Source of the DNA: Achromobacter insolitus
GTDB lineage: Bacteria > Pseudomonadota > Gammaproteobacteria > Burkholderiales > Burkholderiaceae_B
Direction: 5' to 3'
DNA: 64,000 nucleotides
Assembly (NCBI RefSeq): GCF_002209555.1
Contig: NZ_NJIF01000003.1
Span: 310,001 to 374,000 of the forward strand
Shown here: piece by piece, positions 1 to 8,662 of the stretch
How positions within the stretch are numbered: the first letter of the stretch is position 1
Layout of the letters: each line of letters starts with the position of its first letter
Notes under the pieces: generated by a model
Database searches by the model: none
Told to the model about the DNA's origin: nothing
The model's input: the letters and a program-made list of their open reading frames with translations, nothing else
Made by a program: the position numbers and the translations under genes

Positions 1-1
1 G

Positions 2-130
2 AGCCATGGCGCCTATTGGCGCGTCAAAGACCATTGCACCCGCACCGGTAAACAGTGCGTGCTGGTGGACAAGCCCGAGGCCCTGCATTCGCTGCGGCTG
101 CAGCGCGAACCGCTGAAGACTGACGGCTGA
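2..130 (+). CDS. DUF2325-type protein, C-terminal fragment
   Basis: This is the last 42 codons of a gene cut by the left edge, ending in TGA at 128-130. The fragment begins SHGAYWRVKDHC and contains TGKQCVLVD. The spacing of the SH, VK, C and K residues resembles the C-terminal part of DUF2325 proteins, which have no firmly assigned role. The family call rests on this short tail only. It reads toward the histidine kinase, 97 bases upstream of it, and I see no terminator in the gap. Confidence 0.5.
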   Translation, partial: SHGAYWRVKDHCTRTGKQCVLVDKPEALHSLRLQREPLKTDG

Positions 131-227
131 ATCGGCGGCTCCCGAAGGCGAACCGTAGCGTCGGGTTACCTAGCGTTTCGGCTGCTCGGCCACTCCCGGA
201 ATACAGTGGGCGGTTAGGGGGGTCGAC

Positions 228-3200
228 ATGCTGACCAAGCGAGACCGAGTGGCGCTACCCTGGACGGACACGCTAGCCCGCCTGGAGGATGAGCGCATCA
301 TGTTGCAGCGGATCGCCGCCGGCGTGCCGCTGGCTGAAGTGCTGGAGCATGTGCTGCATGCCATCGAGGCGCAGTCCAGCGTGGAGCTGCGTACCTCCAT
401 CGCGCTGGTGGACGAAACCGGCAACTTTCTGCTGCATGGCGCCGCGCCCAGCTTGCCGATGGCTTACAACGCGGCAGTGCACAAGGCGGCCATCCGTCCG
501 GACACCGCGTCCTGGGGCGAGGCGGCCTATACCGGCAGTCCTGTCTATGCAGAAGATATCGCCGCCAATCCGGGATGGGAACGCTGGCGGGACCTGGCCT
601 TGTCGCATGGTTTGCGGGCCTGCTGGTCCACGCCGATCAAGGCGCCGGATGGCCGCCTGCTTGGCGTGTTTTCCAATTACTACACCGTAGCGCGTTCGCC
701 CTCGGCGCATGACATCGACGCGATCGCGCTCGTGACCCGCAGCGCCGCGCTGGCCATAGAGCGCCACCTGACGGAGCTGGCGTTGCGCCAGAGCGGCGAA
801 CGCTGGCGCGCCATGTTCGCGGGCATGCAGGAAGCTTTTTTCCTCAGCGAAGCATTGCGCGATGACAGCGGGCGCATCGTCGACTTCCGTTTCCTGGAAG
901 TGAATCCCGCATTCGAGCGCCAGACCGGGATGAAAGAAGGCGACACCCTGGGCCACACGTTGCGCGAAATGATCCCCGGCGTGCCCGGGCAGATCATGGA
1001 TACGTTCGCCCAAGTGGTCGAGACCGGCGAACCGACTCAGTTCGAGTTCATGGTGCCCGCGCCCAAGGAGGCCTGGTACGAAGCCCGCGCGCGCAAGGAA
1101 GGGGCGGACAGGATGATGGCGCTGTTCCTGGACGTGACGGCGCGCAAGGCAGCGGAAGCCGAGCTGTGGGAAGGGCAACATCGCAAGATCTATTTGGCCG
1201 CGCTGGGTGACCGCCTGCGTGAACTGCACCGCCAGGAGGATATCGAGCAGGCCGCTTGTGAAGGCCTGAGCCAACATCTGGCGCTGGGCCAGGTGGCGGT
1301 GCTGGATTCGAAGGGCGAAGGCCAGGCACCTGTCATTTCCTCGAGTTGGCCCTCGGCCTCCGAGCTGCTGGGGCAGCCGCCGCACCGCCTCGATGCCTTG
1401 ACGGACGATTACCACACCGCATTGCGCCAAGGACGCACGACGTACCTGGCGCCCCTGCTTGGAGAGGCTGGCGGCGATATCCGTCCCTGGGCGATCATCG
1501 TGCCATTGCGGCGGTGGGGCCGGCACGGCGGCGCCTTGTTGGCGCGGCCTTCGTCCGGCAGCCGGCTCAGGGGCAGCGACATTGCCTTTATCGAGGAAGT
1601 GGCCGAGCGCATGTGCGGCGCCGTCGAACGCTCGCAGTACGCGCGCATGCTGGAGCAGCGTGTCGAGGATGCGATCGCGGAGCGGGACCGTATCTGGCGC
1701 TTGTCCGCCGAGCTGCTGGCCGTGATCGACCGGCAAGGACGCTTTGTCAGCGTCAACCCGGCGGTGCGGTCGATCCTCGGGTGGAGTCCCGACCAATTCA
1801 TGTCCATGGACCTGCGTGAATTGATCCATCCCGACGATCTGGCGCCGACCCTGGCCGCGTGGGCCTGGGCAACCGGGGACATCGGACCGCGCACCGGCGC
1901 GAAGCATCTCGAAAACCGCCTGCTCAAGCGAGATGGCGGCTATCGCTGGATAACCTGGAGCATGTCCTGGGCGCAGGACAGCCTGTATCTGACGGGCCGG
2001 GACGACACCGACCTGAAGCTGCAGGCGGAAGCGCTGCGCGAGACCGAGAACGCGCTGCGGCAATCGCAGAAAATGGAAGCGGTGGGGCGTCTGACCGGCG
2101 GCATTGCCCATGATTTCAACAATATGCTGCAAGGGATATCGGGCGCGCTGTATCTGGTCCAGCGCAAGATCACGGCAGGCGCGCCGGAACAGGCGCTGCG
2201 CTTCGTGGACGTTGCCATGGATTCGGCGAACCGGGCTGCGCATCTGACCCAGCGGCTGCTGACATTTTCGCGTCGCCAGCCCATCGATCCCAAACCGTTC
2301 TGCGCGGCCTCGGCGCTTCAATCGATGGTCGCCTTGTTCCACCGCTATACCGGCGAACGGGTCACGTTGCGGCTGGACCTGCAACCTGAATTGTGGACAG
2401 TGTGCTGCGATAAGAACCAGTTCGAGAACGCCATGCTGAATCTGGTGATCAACGCCTGCGATGCGATGCCCAATGGCGGCGCGCTGACGGTGGCGGTGCG
2501 CAACGTGGAACCGGATGATCCGCTGCTCCTGCAATCCGCGGGCGCGCACGCGGGAAAATTCGTGGAGGTTTCGGTGACGGACGAGGGCTGTGGCATGCCG
2601 CCCGATGTGCTGGCGCACGCGTTCGATCCGTTTTTCACGACCAAGCCCATGGGCCAGGGTACGGGTCTGGGTCTGTCCATGATCTACGGGTTCGCCAAGC
2701 AGGCGGGCGGCGCGGCCAGTCTGGAGAGCACGGTCGGCGAGGGCACGACGGTGAGGCTGTTCCTGCCCCGCCACGATGGCGCGCCCGAAAACCTGCACAA
2801 CGGCGAGCGCCCGGAGGCGGTGTCGCCCGGCGGGGCGCGCAAGGAAGTCGTGCTGGTGGTCGAAGACGATGCGAACGTGCGGGAGATGGTGCGTGAATGC
2901 CTGGCTGAACTCGGGCTCGAAGTCTTGACGGCCGCCGACGGCGAGGCCGGGCTGGAGGTATTGCAGTCCGACCGCGGCATCGACCTGCTGGTGACCGATG
3001 TGGGATTGCCAGGCATTAATGGCCGGCAGTTGGCCGACGCCGCCCGCGTGGCGCGTCCCGGCCTGCGCGTGCTGCTGATGACGGGGTATGCCGAGAGCGC
3101 CGCGCGCGGCCAGGGCTTCCTGGAACAGGGATTGGAGCTGATCGTGAAGCCCTTTCGACTGGACAAGTTGTCCGAGCGCGTGCAGCGCATGCTCGACAGC

Positions 3201-3230
3201 GCGCCCGACGGACCACGCCCGGCCAGCTAG
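228..3230 (+). CDS. Hybrid sensor histidine kinase (GAF-PAS-GAF-PAS-HisKA-HATPase-REC)
   Basis: A 1000-residue cytoplasmic hybrid kinase without obvious membrane segments. Domains in order: GAF (about 20-185), PAS (190-310), GAF (320-475), PAS (485-620), dimerisation/phosphoacceptor domain with His628 in GGIAHDFNN, an ATPase domain with N-box NLVINACDAM and G-boxes DEGCGMPP and GTGLGLSM, and a C-terminal receiver with Asp924 in VTDVGLPG and a late Lys in VKPF. It should autophosphorylate His628 and pass phosphate to Asp924 or to a separate regulator; the NtrC-type regulator at 6037 is the closest candidate (inference). The ATG at 228 follows a G-rich Shine-Dalgarno at about 215-222. No sigma-54 promoter was seen upstream. 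The stop overlaps the convergent rpoN stop by three bases. Confidence 0.9.
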   Translation: MLTKRDRVALPWTDTLARLEDERIMLQRIAAGVPLAEVLEHVLHAIEAQSSVELRTSIALVDETGNFLLHGAAPSLPMAYNAAVHKAAIRPDTASWGEAAYTGSPVYAEDIAANPGWERWRDLALSHGLRACWSTPIKAPDGRLLGVFSNYYTVARSPSAHDIDAIALVTRSAALAIERHLTELALRQSGERWRAMFAGMQEAFFLSEALRDDSGRIVDFRFLEVNPAFERQTGMKEGDTLGHTLREMIPGVPGQIMDTFAQVVETGEPTQFEFMVPAPKEAWYEARARKEGADRMMALFLDVTARKAAEAELWEGQHRKIYLAALGDRLRELHRQEDIEQAACEGLSQHLALGQVAVLDSKGEGQAPVISSSWPSASELLGQPPHRLDALTDDYHTALRQGRTTYLAPLLGEAGGDIRPWAIIVPLRRWGRHGGALLARPSSGSRLRGSDIAFIEEVAERMCGAVERSQYARMLEQRVEDAIAERDRIWRLSAELLAVIDRQGRFVSVNPAVRSILGWSPDQFMSMDLRELIHPDDLAPTLAAWAWATGDIGPRTGAKHLENRLLKRDGGYRWITWSMSWAQDSLYLTGRDDTDLKLQAEALRETENALRQSQKMEAVGRLTGGIAHDFNNMLQGISGALYLVQRKITAGAPEQALRFVDVAMDSANRAAHLTQRLLTFSRRQPIDPKPFCAASALQSMVALFHRYTGERVTLRLDLQPELWTVCCDKNQFENAMLNLVINACDAMPNGGALTVAVRNVEPDDPLLLQSAGAHAGKFVEVSVTDEGCGMPPDVLAHAFDPFFTTKPMGQGTGLGLSMIYGFAKQAGGAASLESTVGEGTTVRLFLPRHDGAPENLHNGERPEAVSPGGARKEVVLVVEDDANVREMVRECLAELGLEVLTAADGEAGLEVLQSDRGIDLLVTDVGLPGINGRQLADAARVARPGLRVLLMTGYAESAARGQGFLEQGLELIVKPFRLDKLSERVQRMLDSAPDGPRPAS

Positions 3231-4666
3231 TGCCGGCGCCGCAATTCGGCGGGCGGCATGCGCAACTGCCCGCGGTACTTCGATACCGTGCGGCGCGCCA
3301 GCAGAATGCCGTTCGCGGCCAGTTGCTGCGTCAACGCCACATCCGACAGCGGCATCGCCGGATCCTCGGCCTCGACCATTTCCTTGATCAGGGCGCGCAC
3401 CGCGGTCGCGGAGCAGGACCCACCGGTGTCGGTCGCCAGTTCGCGCGAAAAGAAATGGCGGAACTCGAACACCCCGCGCGGCGTCACCATGTATTTGCCT
3501 ACGGTTGCGCGCGACACCGTGGATTCGTGCATGTCCAGATCATCGGCCACTTCGCGCAACATCAATGGCCGCAAGGCTACGTCGCCATATTCAAAGAAGG
3601 TCTGCTGGCGTTTGACGATGGCTTCGGCGACACGCTGGATGGTGACGTAACGTTGCTCGACGTTGCGGACCAGCCAGCGGGCTTCCTGGAGTTCCTGCGC
3701 CATGGGACTGCGGTCATCGAGTCGGGCGCGGCGGAAGAGTTCGGCATAGGTCTGGTGCAACCGGGCCTGGGGCATGGCATTGCGGTTGGGCAGCACGCGC
3801 CAGCGCGACTGCCACTTGTCCACGTACACATCGGGAACGACATAGACGGGAGCTTCTGCGCTGTAGCGGCTGCCGGGCTTGGGGTCCAGGCTGCGAATCA
3901 GGGCGCAGGCCTCGCGCAGCGCATCCTCGGAGCAGCCGAGCTGCTGGCGCAGGCCGGCACAATCGTTGCGGGCCAGCCGATCGAGTTGCTCCTGCACAAT
4001 GCGCAAGGCCAGGCCTCGCTGTTCGTCGCTGATGCCGGTCGCAACCGCCAGCTGCAGCGACAGGCATTCGGACAGACTGCGCGCCGCCAAGCCAGGCGTG
4101 TCCAATTGCTGGACCAGGCGCAATGCCGTCATCCACTCGCCCTCATCCGGAACGGGGTCCGCGCCGCGATGATTGTCGCCCCACAAGCTGGCCAGCGGCG
4201 CACGCAGGTAGCCGTCCTCGTCCAAGGCGTCGATGATGTATTCGGCCAGCAGGCGATCCCGCGCCTGCAATTGGTAATTGCCGAGTTCCTGCGACAGGTG
4301 CTGGCTCATCGACAACGTCGACATCACCCATAGGCCCTGGTCGCGATCCGGGCCGTCGCCCTGTGCGCGCGTGGGGTAGTCGCCGGAATAGCCGGGCGCG
4401 TCCGGCATCGGCGGCTCCGTTTGCGCCGCAGGCTCGGCGGGTGCCGGCACGGCTTGCTCGGCGGCGGGAGGAAAGGTCGGCGCCTCAGACGGCATGTCGC
4501 TGTCCTGCTCGTCGGGGTCCTCCAGGAATGGGTTGCTGGCCAGGGCCTGTTCCACGGCCGTGGTGAATTCCAACGCGGACATTTGGAGCAGCTTGACGGA
4601 TTGCTGGAGCCGGGGCGCCAGCGTCATCTGCTGGCGCAGGCGCAATTCTTGCGAGGGGTAGGCCAA
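3227..4666 (-). CDS. rpoN: RNA polymerase sigma-54 factor (RpoN), TTG start
   Basis: Sigma-54 factor that directs core polymerase to -24/-12 promoters and needs AAA+ activators to open DNA. The N-terminus has the Gln/Leu-rich activator-interacting region (LRLRQQMTLAPRLQQ), then the core-binding region, a helix-turn-helix, and near the C-terminus the RpoN box ARRTVSKYRG. I choose TTG at 4666 (479 residues) because CAGGAG lies six bases upstream and a consensus sigma-54 promoter at 4717-4732 predicts a transcript start near 4706. That would leave the ATG at 4705 without a leader and the TTG at 4717 inside the promoter. Housekeeping rpoN genes usually sit beside lptB and hpf; neither is here, so this may be a second rpoN copy (inference). 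It lies downstream of, and on the same strand as, a sigma-54 activator gene. Confidence 0.93.
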   Translation of the reverse strand: MAYPSQELRLRQQMTLAPRLQQSVKLLQMSALEFTTAVEQALASNPFLEDPDEQDSDMPSEAPTFPPAAEQAVPAPAEPAAQTEPPMPDAPGYSGDYPTRAQGDGPDRDQGLWVMSTLSMSQHLSQELGNYQLQARDRLLAEYIIDALDEDGYLRAPLASLWGDNHRGADPVPDEGEWMTALRLVQQLDTPGLAARSLSECLSLQLAVATGISDEQRGLALRIVQEQLDRLARNDCAGLRQQLGCSEDALREACALIRSLDPKPGSRYSAEAPVYVVPDVYVDKWQSRWRVLPNRNAMPQARLHQTYAELFRRARLDDRSPMAQELQEARWLVRNVEQRYVTIQRVAEAIVKRQQTFFEYGDVALRPLMLREVADDLDMHESTVSRATVGKYMVTPRGVFEFRHFFSRELATDTGGSCSATAVRALIKEMVEAEDPAMPLSDVALTQQLAANGILLARRTVSKYRGQLRMPPAELRRRH

Positions 4667-4716
4667 TCGAGTCTCCTGGACAAGGGCTGCCGACGGGCAA
4701 CTCATCCTGATACTCA

Positions 4717-4732
4717 AGCAAACTCCGTGCCA
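4717..4732 (-). promoter_or_regulatory. Sigma-54 promoter of rpoN (exact consensus)
   Basis: The minus strand reads TGGCACGGAGTTTGCT, an exact match to the established -24/-12 consensus TGGCACG-N4-TTGCW. The predicted transcript start is near 4706, about 40 bases before the TTG start of rpoN. It implies that rpoN is transcribed by sigma-54 holoenzyme, either its own product or another copy. Confidence 0.85.
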
Positions 4733-4838
4733 TGTGCCCTTGCGGGCAGGACCGGCAGGCTGACGCGCGCCGGACTGCCTCAGTATTACAAGGGAGTGGT
4801 AAGAAATGCCTCTCGTGGCGCTGGCGGCCTTGCGGGCA

Positions 4839-5852
4839 TCAGGAGGCTGCAGGGTTCTGCGCGTCCCTTTCGTATTCGTCCAGCCGGTTGTAGAGCGTCT
4901 TCAAGCTCAGCCCCAAGGTTTCAGCGGCAATGCGCTTATCGCCCGCGTGGTGCGCCAGGGTTGCGAGGATGAATGCGCGTTGTGCGTCGCCCAGCGACAT
5001 ACCGATAGGAAGCGTCAACGATCCTTCGCGCATCGTGGCCCGTTGCTCGCCGCGCGAACGCGTGTGCAGTTCGGCCTGGAGCACGCCGTCGGCCAGGATG
5101 AACGCGCGCTGCACTGTGTTGCGCAGTTCGCGCACATTGCCCGGCCAGTCATGCTGGGCAATCGCTTCCAGCATCTCCGCAGAGAAGGTCTTTTGCGTGC
5201 CGTTCGCGGTATTCAGGGTATCCAGGAACCAGTGCGCCAGTACCAGCGCGTCGTCCTCGCGTTCGCGCAAGGGCGGAACGCGCAGCGGAATCACCAGGAG
5301 GCGGTGCAGGAAGTCCTGTCGCAAGCGGCCTTCGGCAACCGAGGCGTATGGATCGCGGTTGCTCGCGCAGATGATGCGCACATTCGCGCGCAACAGGTCT
5401 GAGCCGCCCACTCGCTGGTACGTACCGGCCTCCAGCACGCGCAGAAAATTGACCTGCAGGTCCGGCGGCATTTCGGTCACTTCATCCAGAAACAGCGTGC
5501 CGCCACTGGCGTACTCGAAGTAGCCGGCGTTCTGAGCGACCGCGCCCGTGAAACTGCCTTTCTCGTGTCCGAACAATTCGGCATGCGCGAGGCTGCCGCT
5601 GATGGCGCCGCAGTTCACGGCAACAAAGGGCTGTTCCCGGCGCTCACTGGCGTCGTGGATGGCGCGGGCCACGATCTCCTTGCCGGTGCCGCTTTCGCCC
5701 ACGATGAAGACGCTGGCATCCGTGGCGGCTGCAAGCTGGACCTGGGCGTTCAACTTCTGCATCACGGTCGACAGGCCGGATGCATCCATGAGCGCATCGG
5801 AAGGGGCGGCTGCCGCGGCGCGCGCGGCGGTGGAAGTGCTGCGATTCGCCAT
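4839..5852 (-). CDS. Sigma-54-dependent activator without receiver domain
   Basis: A 337-residue bacterial enhancer-binding protein made only of an AAA+ sigma-54 interaction domain and a C-terminal Fis-type helix-turn-helix ([18 protein letters not shown]). Visible motifs are Walker A GESGTGKE, the sigma-54 contact loop GSFTGA, Walker B-like GGTLFLDEV, and the arginine-finger region RQDFLHRL. There is no N-terminal sensory domain beyond about 20 residues, so activity may be set by abundance or a partner protein (inference). The ATG at 5852 is preceded by GAGGAA; upstream ATG codons lack such a site. The gene lies directly upstream of rpoN and divergent from another sigma-54 activator. Confidence 0.92.
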   Translation of the reverse strand: MANRSTSTAARAAAAAPSDALMDASGLSTVMQKLNAQVQLAAATDASVFIVGESGTGKEIVARAIHDASERREQPFVAVNCGAISGSLAHAELFGHEKGSFTGAVAQNAGYFEYASGGTLFLDEVTEMPPDLQVNFLRVLEAGTYQRVGGSDLLRANVRIICASNRDPYASVAEGRLRQDFLHRLLVIPLRVPPLREREDDALVLAHWFLDTLNTANGTQKTFSAEMLEAIAQHDWPGNVRELRNTVQRAFILADGVLQAELHTRSRGEQRATMREGSLTLPIGMSLGDAQRAFILATLAHHAGDKRIAAETLGLSLKTLYNRLDEYERDAQNPAAS

Positions 5853-5941
5853 GCTGATTCCTCGGCCCAGGCCGGGCCATGAGTCTGCCCTCATGCTAGA
5901 GGGACGGAAGGGAGCGGGATGCGACGATTTGCAAGCATTCG

Positions 5942-5970
5942 AAAATGTTGATGGAAAGTGTCGAACATTT
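5942..5970. repeat. Inverted repeat between the two divergent activator genes
   Basis: AAATGTT (5942-5948) and AACATTT (5964-5970) form a perfect 7-base inverted repeat with a 15-base spacer, in the 184-base region between two divergent sigma-54 activator genes. It could be an operator for one of them or for another regulator. The arms are short, so chance is possible. Confidence 0.35.
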
Positions 5971-6036
5971 GCCACCGATTCGCCCGTTATGGCTATGCTG
6001 AGTTACTCATCACAAGATCCGCGATACGGAGCAAGC

Positions 6037-7413
6037 ATGCCTCATCTTCTGATCGTTGATGACGACCCCGCAATCCGGGAAACCCTGGCCGAGATCGGCC
6101 GGGAAAGCGGTTTTTCGGTAGCCTTGGCCGGTAGCGTCAAAGATGCGCTGATCCAGCTGGAACGGCACATTCCCGACCTGGTGCTGACCGACATCCGTCT
6201 GCCCGAAGGCAGCGGCATGGACATATTCAAGAACGACGCCGCGGCCAGCGCGGAAGTCGTGGTGATGACGGGCCACGGCACGGTGGACAACGCCGTGCAG
6301 GCGCTGCGCCTGGGCGCTACCGATTACCTCGTCAAGCCCATCTGCATGGAGCGCCTGAACGGTATTTTCGCGCGCGTCAACGCAAACGCCGGTAACGATC
6401 TGGCCGGCGCGCCGTTCGAAGAGCCGGGCCGCTACGGCAAGATGTATGGCGCGTCCGCGTGCATGCAGGAACTCTATCGCCAGATCGGGCGCGTGGCGTC
6501 CACCACCGTGACAACCTTGTTGATCGGGGAAAGCGGCACGGGCAAGGAACTGGCGGCACACGCCATCCATGAGCTCAGCGCGCGCCGCCAACGTCCGCTG
6601 ATCGCCGTGAATTGCGGCGCGATCTCGCCAAACCTGATCGAAAGCGAAATGTTCGGGCATGAACGGGGCAGTTTTACCGGGGCGGACCGCCAGCACAAAG
6701 GTTACTTCGAGCGTGCCGACGGCGGCACGCTGTTTCTGGACGAAGTCACCGAGATGCCGCTGGACCTGCAGGTGAAGTTGCTGCGCGTCCTGGAGACGGG
6801 ACAGTTCATGCGCGTGGGCACGAATCGGGAAATCGCCTGCGACATACGCATTGTGGCCGCCACCAACCGCGATCCCGAGCAGGCAGTGCGGGAAGGCAAG
6901 CTGCGCGAAGACCTGTATTACCGGCTGAGCGTCTTTCCCATCAAGCTGCCGGCGCTGCGTGAACGCGGCGACGATATCCTGTTCCTGGCGAACCGCTTCC
7001 TGCAAGGCTTGAACCAGGAATCCGGCAAGAACAAGGAATTCTCGCCGCGCGCGGTCGCGGCGCTCCAGCAGTACGAATGGCCCGGCAATGTGCGGGAACT
7101 GAAGAACTATGTGCGCCGCGCCTTCATCATGGCCGATGGCGACAAGCTTGACGCAGACATGCTGACGCCGCGAGTGACCCCGGCGGGCGAGGGCGCATCC
7201 GGGCACGTAAGCGTGCCCGTGGGAGAAACGCTGGCGGAAGCGGACCGGCGCCTGATCCTGGCGACGCTCGAACGCTGCAACGGCGTGAAAAAGCAGGCCG
7301 CGGCAGTGCTCGGCATCAGCCCCAAGACGCTCTACAACAGGCTGGAGGAATATGCCGCGGCGGACGCGCAAGCGTCTGCCGCGCTGCCTGCCCGGGAACA
7401 GGACCGGTCCTGA
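6037..7413 (+). CDS. NtrC-family response regulator (REC-AAA+-Fis)
   Basis: A 458-residue sigma-54 activator with an N-terminal receiver (VDDD near residues 7-10, phosphoacceptor Asp52 in [10 protein letters not shown], Lys in YLVKPI), a central AAA+ domain (Walker A GESGTGKE, sigma-54 loop [15 protein letters not shown]) and a C-terminal Fis-type DNA-binding helix-turn-helix ([18 protein letters not shown]). Phosphorylation should allow oligomerisation and sigma-54 activation. The AAA+ and C-terminal parts closely resemble those of the divergent receiver-less activator, suggesting duplication. The frame stays open upstream to 5548, but the ATG at 6037 starts exactly at the receiver fold. Its kinase partner may be the hybrid kinase at 228 (inference). 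It ends two bases from the convergent gene at 7416. Confidence 0.92.
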   Translation: MPHLLIVDDDPAIRETLAEIGRESGFSVALAGSVKDALIQLERHIPDLVLTDIRLPEGSGMDIFKNDAAASAEVVVMTGHGTVDNAVQALRLGATDYLVKPICMERLNGIFARVNANAGNDLAGAPFEEPGRYGKMYGASACMQELYRQIGRVASTTVTTLLIGESGTGKELAAHAIHELSARRQRPLIAVNCGAISPNLIESEMFGHERGSFTGADRQHKGYFERADGGTLFLDEVTEMPLDLQVKLLRVLETGQFMRVGTNREIACDIRIVAATNRDPEQAVREGKLREDLYYRLSVFPIKLPALRERGDDILFLANRFLQGLNQESGKNKEFSPRAVAALQQYEWPGNVRELKNYVRRAFIMADGDKLDADMLTPRVTPAGEGASGHVSVPVGETLAEADRRLILATLERCNGVKKQAAAVLGISPKTLYNRLEEYAAADAQASAALPAREQDRS

Positions 7414-7415
7414 TT

Positions 7416-7799
7416 TCATTTCCCGTACCGGGTTTTCAGGTCCGCCATGCAGGCGTCCTTGGCGTTGCCTGACATGCCGTCGCATTTCTCCTTGCCGACC
7501 TTGTAGTCGGCGTCGTTGCGCGTCTTGGCAGCGTCGTGCGAGGCCTCGGCCTTTTCCTTGCCTGCCTTGGCATCGGCCCGGGCTTTGTCGCGCGTGGCTT
7601 CGGCCTGTTGCTGGCAGACGTCCTTCTCATTGCCTTTCATGCCGTCGCAGCGTTTTTTGTCCAGCTTGTATTGATTGTCGATTTGCTCATTGCTGCGCAC
7701 GGTGGTGGTGCCGCCTTGCGTGGTTTGCGCCTGGGCCTGGAAGGCGAGGGCGGAAAGGCTCAGGGCTACGGCGGGGAAGACGACTCGGGACAGATTCAT
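7416..7799 (-). CDS. Secreted small protein with two CDGMxGNxKDxC repeats
   Basis: A 127-residue protein with an N-terminal signal peptide (MNLSRVVFPAVALSLSALAF, cleavage likely after AQA). The mature part is hydrophilic and Lys/Ala/Asp-rich. Two copies of a motif (KRCDGMKGNEKDVC and KEKCDGMSGNAKDAC) flank an Ala-rich helical stretch. The four cysteines could form two disulfides in the periplasm. Similar periplasmic proteins of unknown function occur in Betaproteobacteria. The ATG at 7799 has AAGGAG upstream, and a sigma-54 promoter lies at 7851-7866. Role unknown; the context points to envelope stress. Confidence 0.8.
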   Translation of the reverse strand: MNLSRVVFPAVALSLSALAFQAQAQTTQGGTTTVRSNEQIDNQYKLDKKRCDGMKGNEKDVCQQQAEATRDKARADAKAGKEKAEASHDAAKTRNDADYKVGKEKCDGMSGNAKDACMADLKTRYGK

Positions 7800-7850
7800 G
7801 ACTGACTCCTTGTGGATGACCCGACACTGCGCGGGTCTGTGGCACAGCCA

Positions 7851-7866
7851 AGCAAGTGCCATGCCC
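7851..7866 (-). promoter_or_regulatory. Sigma-54 promoter for the secreted repeat protein gene
   Basis: The minus strand reads GGGCATGGCACTTGCT. GG and GC are ten bases apart and the -12 element TTGCT is perfect. The predicted start near 7840 leaves a leader of about 40 bases. Its -24 GG faces that of the plus-strand promoter at 7885, about 20 bases away. Confidence 0.75.
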
Positions 7867-7884
7867 AACCCCGCCGGGCCCGTC

Positions 7885-7900
7885 GGGCACGCCGCTTGCT
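7885..7900 (+). promoter_or_regulatory. Sigma-54 promoter for the 77-residue protein gene
   Basis: The sequence is GGGCACGCCGCTTGCT. It matches TGGCACG-N4-TTGCW at every defined position except the first base. Transcription should start near 7911, 60 bases before the ATG at 7971. Confidence 0.8.
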
Positions 7901-7970
7901 CGGGCTTGGACCGGGGCCGGTGATCCTGGCCTCACCTGGAAAATTGCCCGATTTGCAGGGGAGTGAAAGC

Positions 7971-8204
7971 ATGGAACGCAAGCGCACGGAAAACGAAAAG
8001 GCAGAACCGGAAAAGGCAAAGGCCAACGAGCCGCATACCGAGACTGAGGCCGCACACCGCAGTGGGCAATTCGGCACGGACAAGCCGGGCTTCGGCAAGC
8101 GGTCCGGCGCGCCCAAGCGCGACTCGGACGAGAAGCCCAATGACAGGGGGGCCGAGTACGAAGAAGGGGGCCAGTATCCCGGCAAGCGTCCGGGGGGCAA
8201 GTAG
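7971..8204 (+). CDS. Small hydrophilic Lys/Glu-rich stress-type protein
   Basis: A 77-residue, highly charged protein (starts MERKRTENEKAEPEKAKANE; the tail is Gly/Glu/Lys-rich, ending KRPGGK). It has no hydrophobic segment or cysteine and is probably intrinsically disordered and cytoplasmic. The ATG at 7971 is preceded by AGGGGAG. A near-consensus sigma-54 promoter at 7885-7900 supports it as a real gene. Composition resembles hydrophilin-like stress proteins, but no family is recognised. Confidence 0.7.
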   Translation: MERKRTENEKAEPEKAKANEPHTETEAAHRSGQFGTDKPGFGKRSGAPKRDSDEKPNDRGAEYEEGGQYPGKRPGGK

Positions 8205-8218
8205 TGGCGCTCCGGAGA

Positions 8219-8503
8219 TCAATCCGGCGCTTCACCCAGGCGGAACAACAGCACGACGCTGTACAACGCCGCCAGCCCGATGAGTCCATAGACGCTACGG
8301 ATAGCCGCTGCGGAGGGCAGGATCTTCTCGAACACGTCCAGTTCCACGGCGGCGATCAAGCCGGAATTCAAACCGCCTGCCACCACCGCGATCAACGCCG
8401 ACCAGTCCAGGATGGAAAGACTACGGGTCTCGGGAGGAACGAGCGGCGGCGCGGGTTCTTCTTCCAGTTCGGAAAAGTCTTCGTTCTTGCCTGGCATGTC
8501 CAT
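8219..8503 (-). CDS. DUF378 small membrane protein
   Basis: A 94-residue protein with an acidic, Pro-rich N-terminal tail (about 1-30) followed by two predicted membrane helices (about 33-52 and 70-88). The core has LDWSALIAVVAGGLNSGLI and a YGLIGLAALYSVVLLF segment, typical of DUF378 proteins, whose function is unknown. The ATG at 8503 has AAGGA seven bases upstream, and a sigma-54 promoter lies at 8589-8604. It converges with the gene ending at 8204, with 14 bases between. Confidence 0.82.
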   Translation of the reverse strand: MDMPGKNEDFSELEEEPAPPLVPPETRSLSILDWSALIAVVAGGLNSGLIAAVELDVFEKILPSAAAIRSVYGLIGLAALYSVVLLFRLGEAPD

Positions 8504-8588
8504 GCTGGTGTCCTTTGCGCGAGCTGCGAATAGGCGGGACTGCGGGCGGACTGCCGATGCCTGCCTGGCCAGGCCGCTGGTCCCCTAC

Positions 8589-8604
8589 AGCAAGCACCGT
8601 GCCC
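8589..8604 (-). promoter_or_regulatory. Sigma-54 promoter for the DUF378 gene
   Basis: The minus strand reads GGGCACGGTGCTTGCT, matching all defined consensus positions except the first base. The predicted start near 8578 gives a leader of about 75 bases. It is back-to-back with the promoter at 8610, with only five bases between the two 16-base elements. Confidence 0.8.
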
Positions 8605-8609
8605 GCCGC

Positions 8610-8625
8610 GGGCATGGCAATTGCT
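8610..8625 (+). promoter_or_regulatory. Sigma-54 promoter for the 8663-9905 operon
   Basis: The sequence is GGGCATGGCAATTGCT, with correct GG-N10-GC spacing and a perfect TTGCT. The predicted start near 8636 is 27 bases before the ATG at 8663. Confidence 0.78.
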
Positions 8626-8662
8626 GCACGACCGGCAATGCATTTTCGCGCTGGAGAGCACT

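Noticed and set aside
273..2798. 841-codon open frame antisense to the histidine kinase
   Set aside because: The plus-strand frame encodes a complete recognisable kinase. Long antisense frames are expected in DNA this GC-rich, and its translation shows no domain.
5874..5889. Sigma-54 promoter in the activator intergenic region (GGGCCATGAGTCTGCC)
   Set aside because: Spacing is right but both elements match weakly, and it would give a very long leader for the regulator at 6037.
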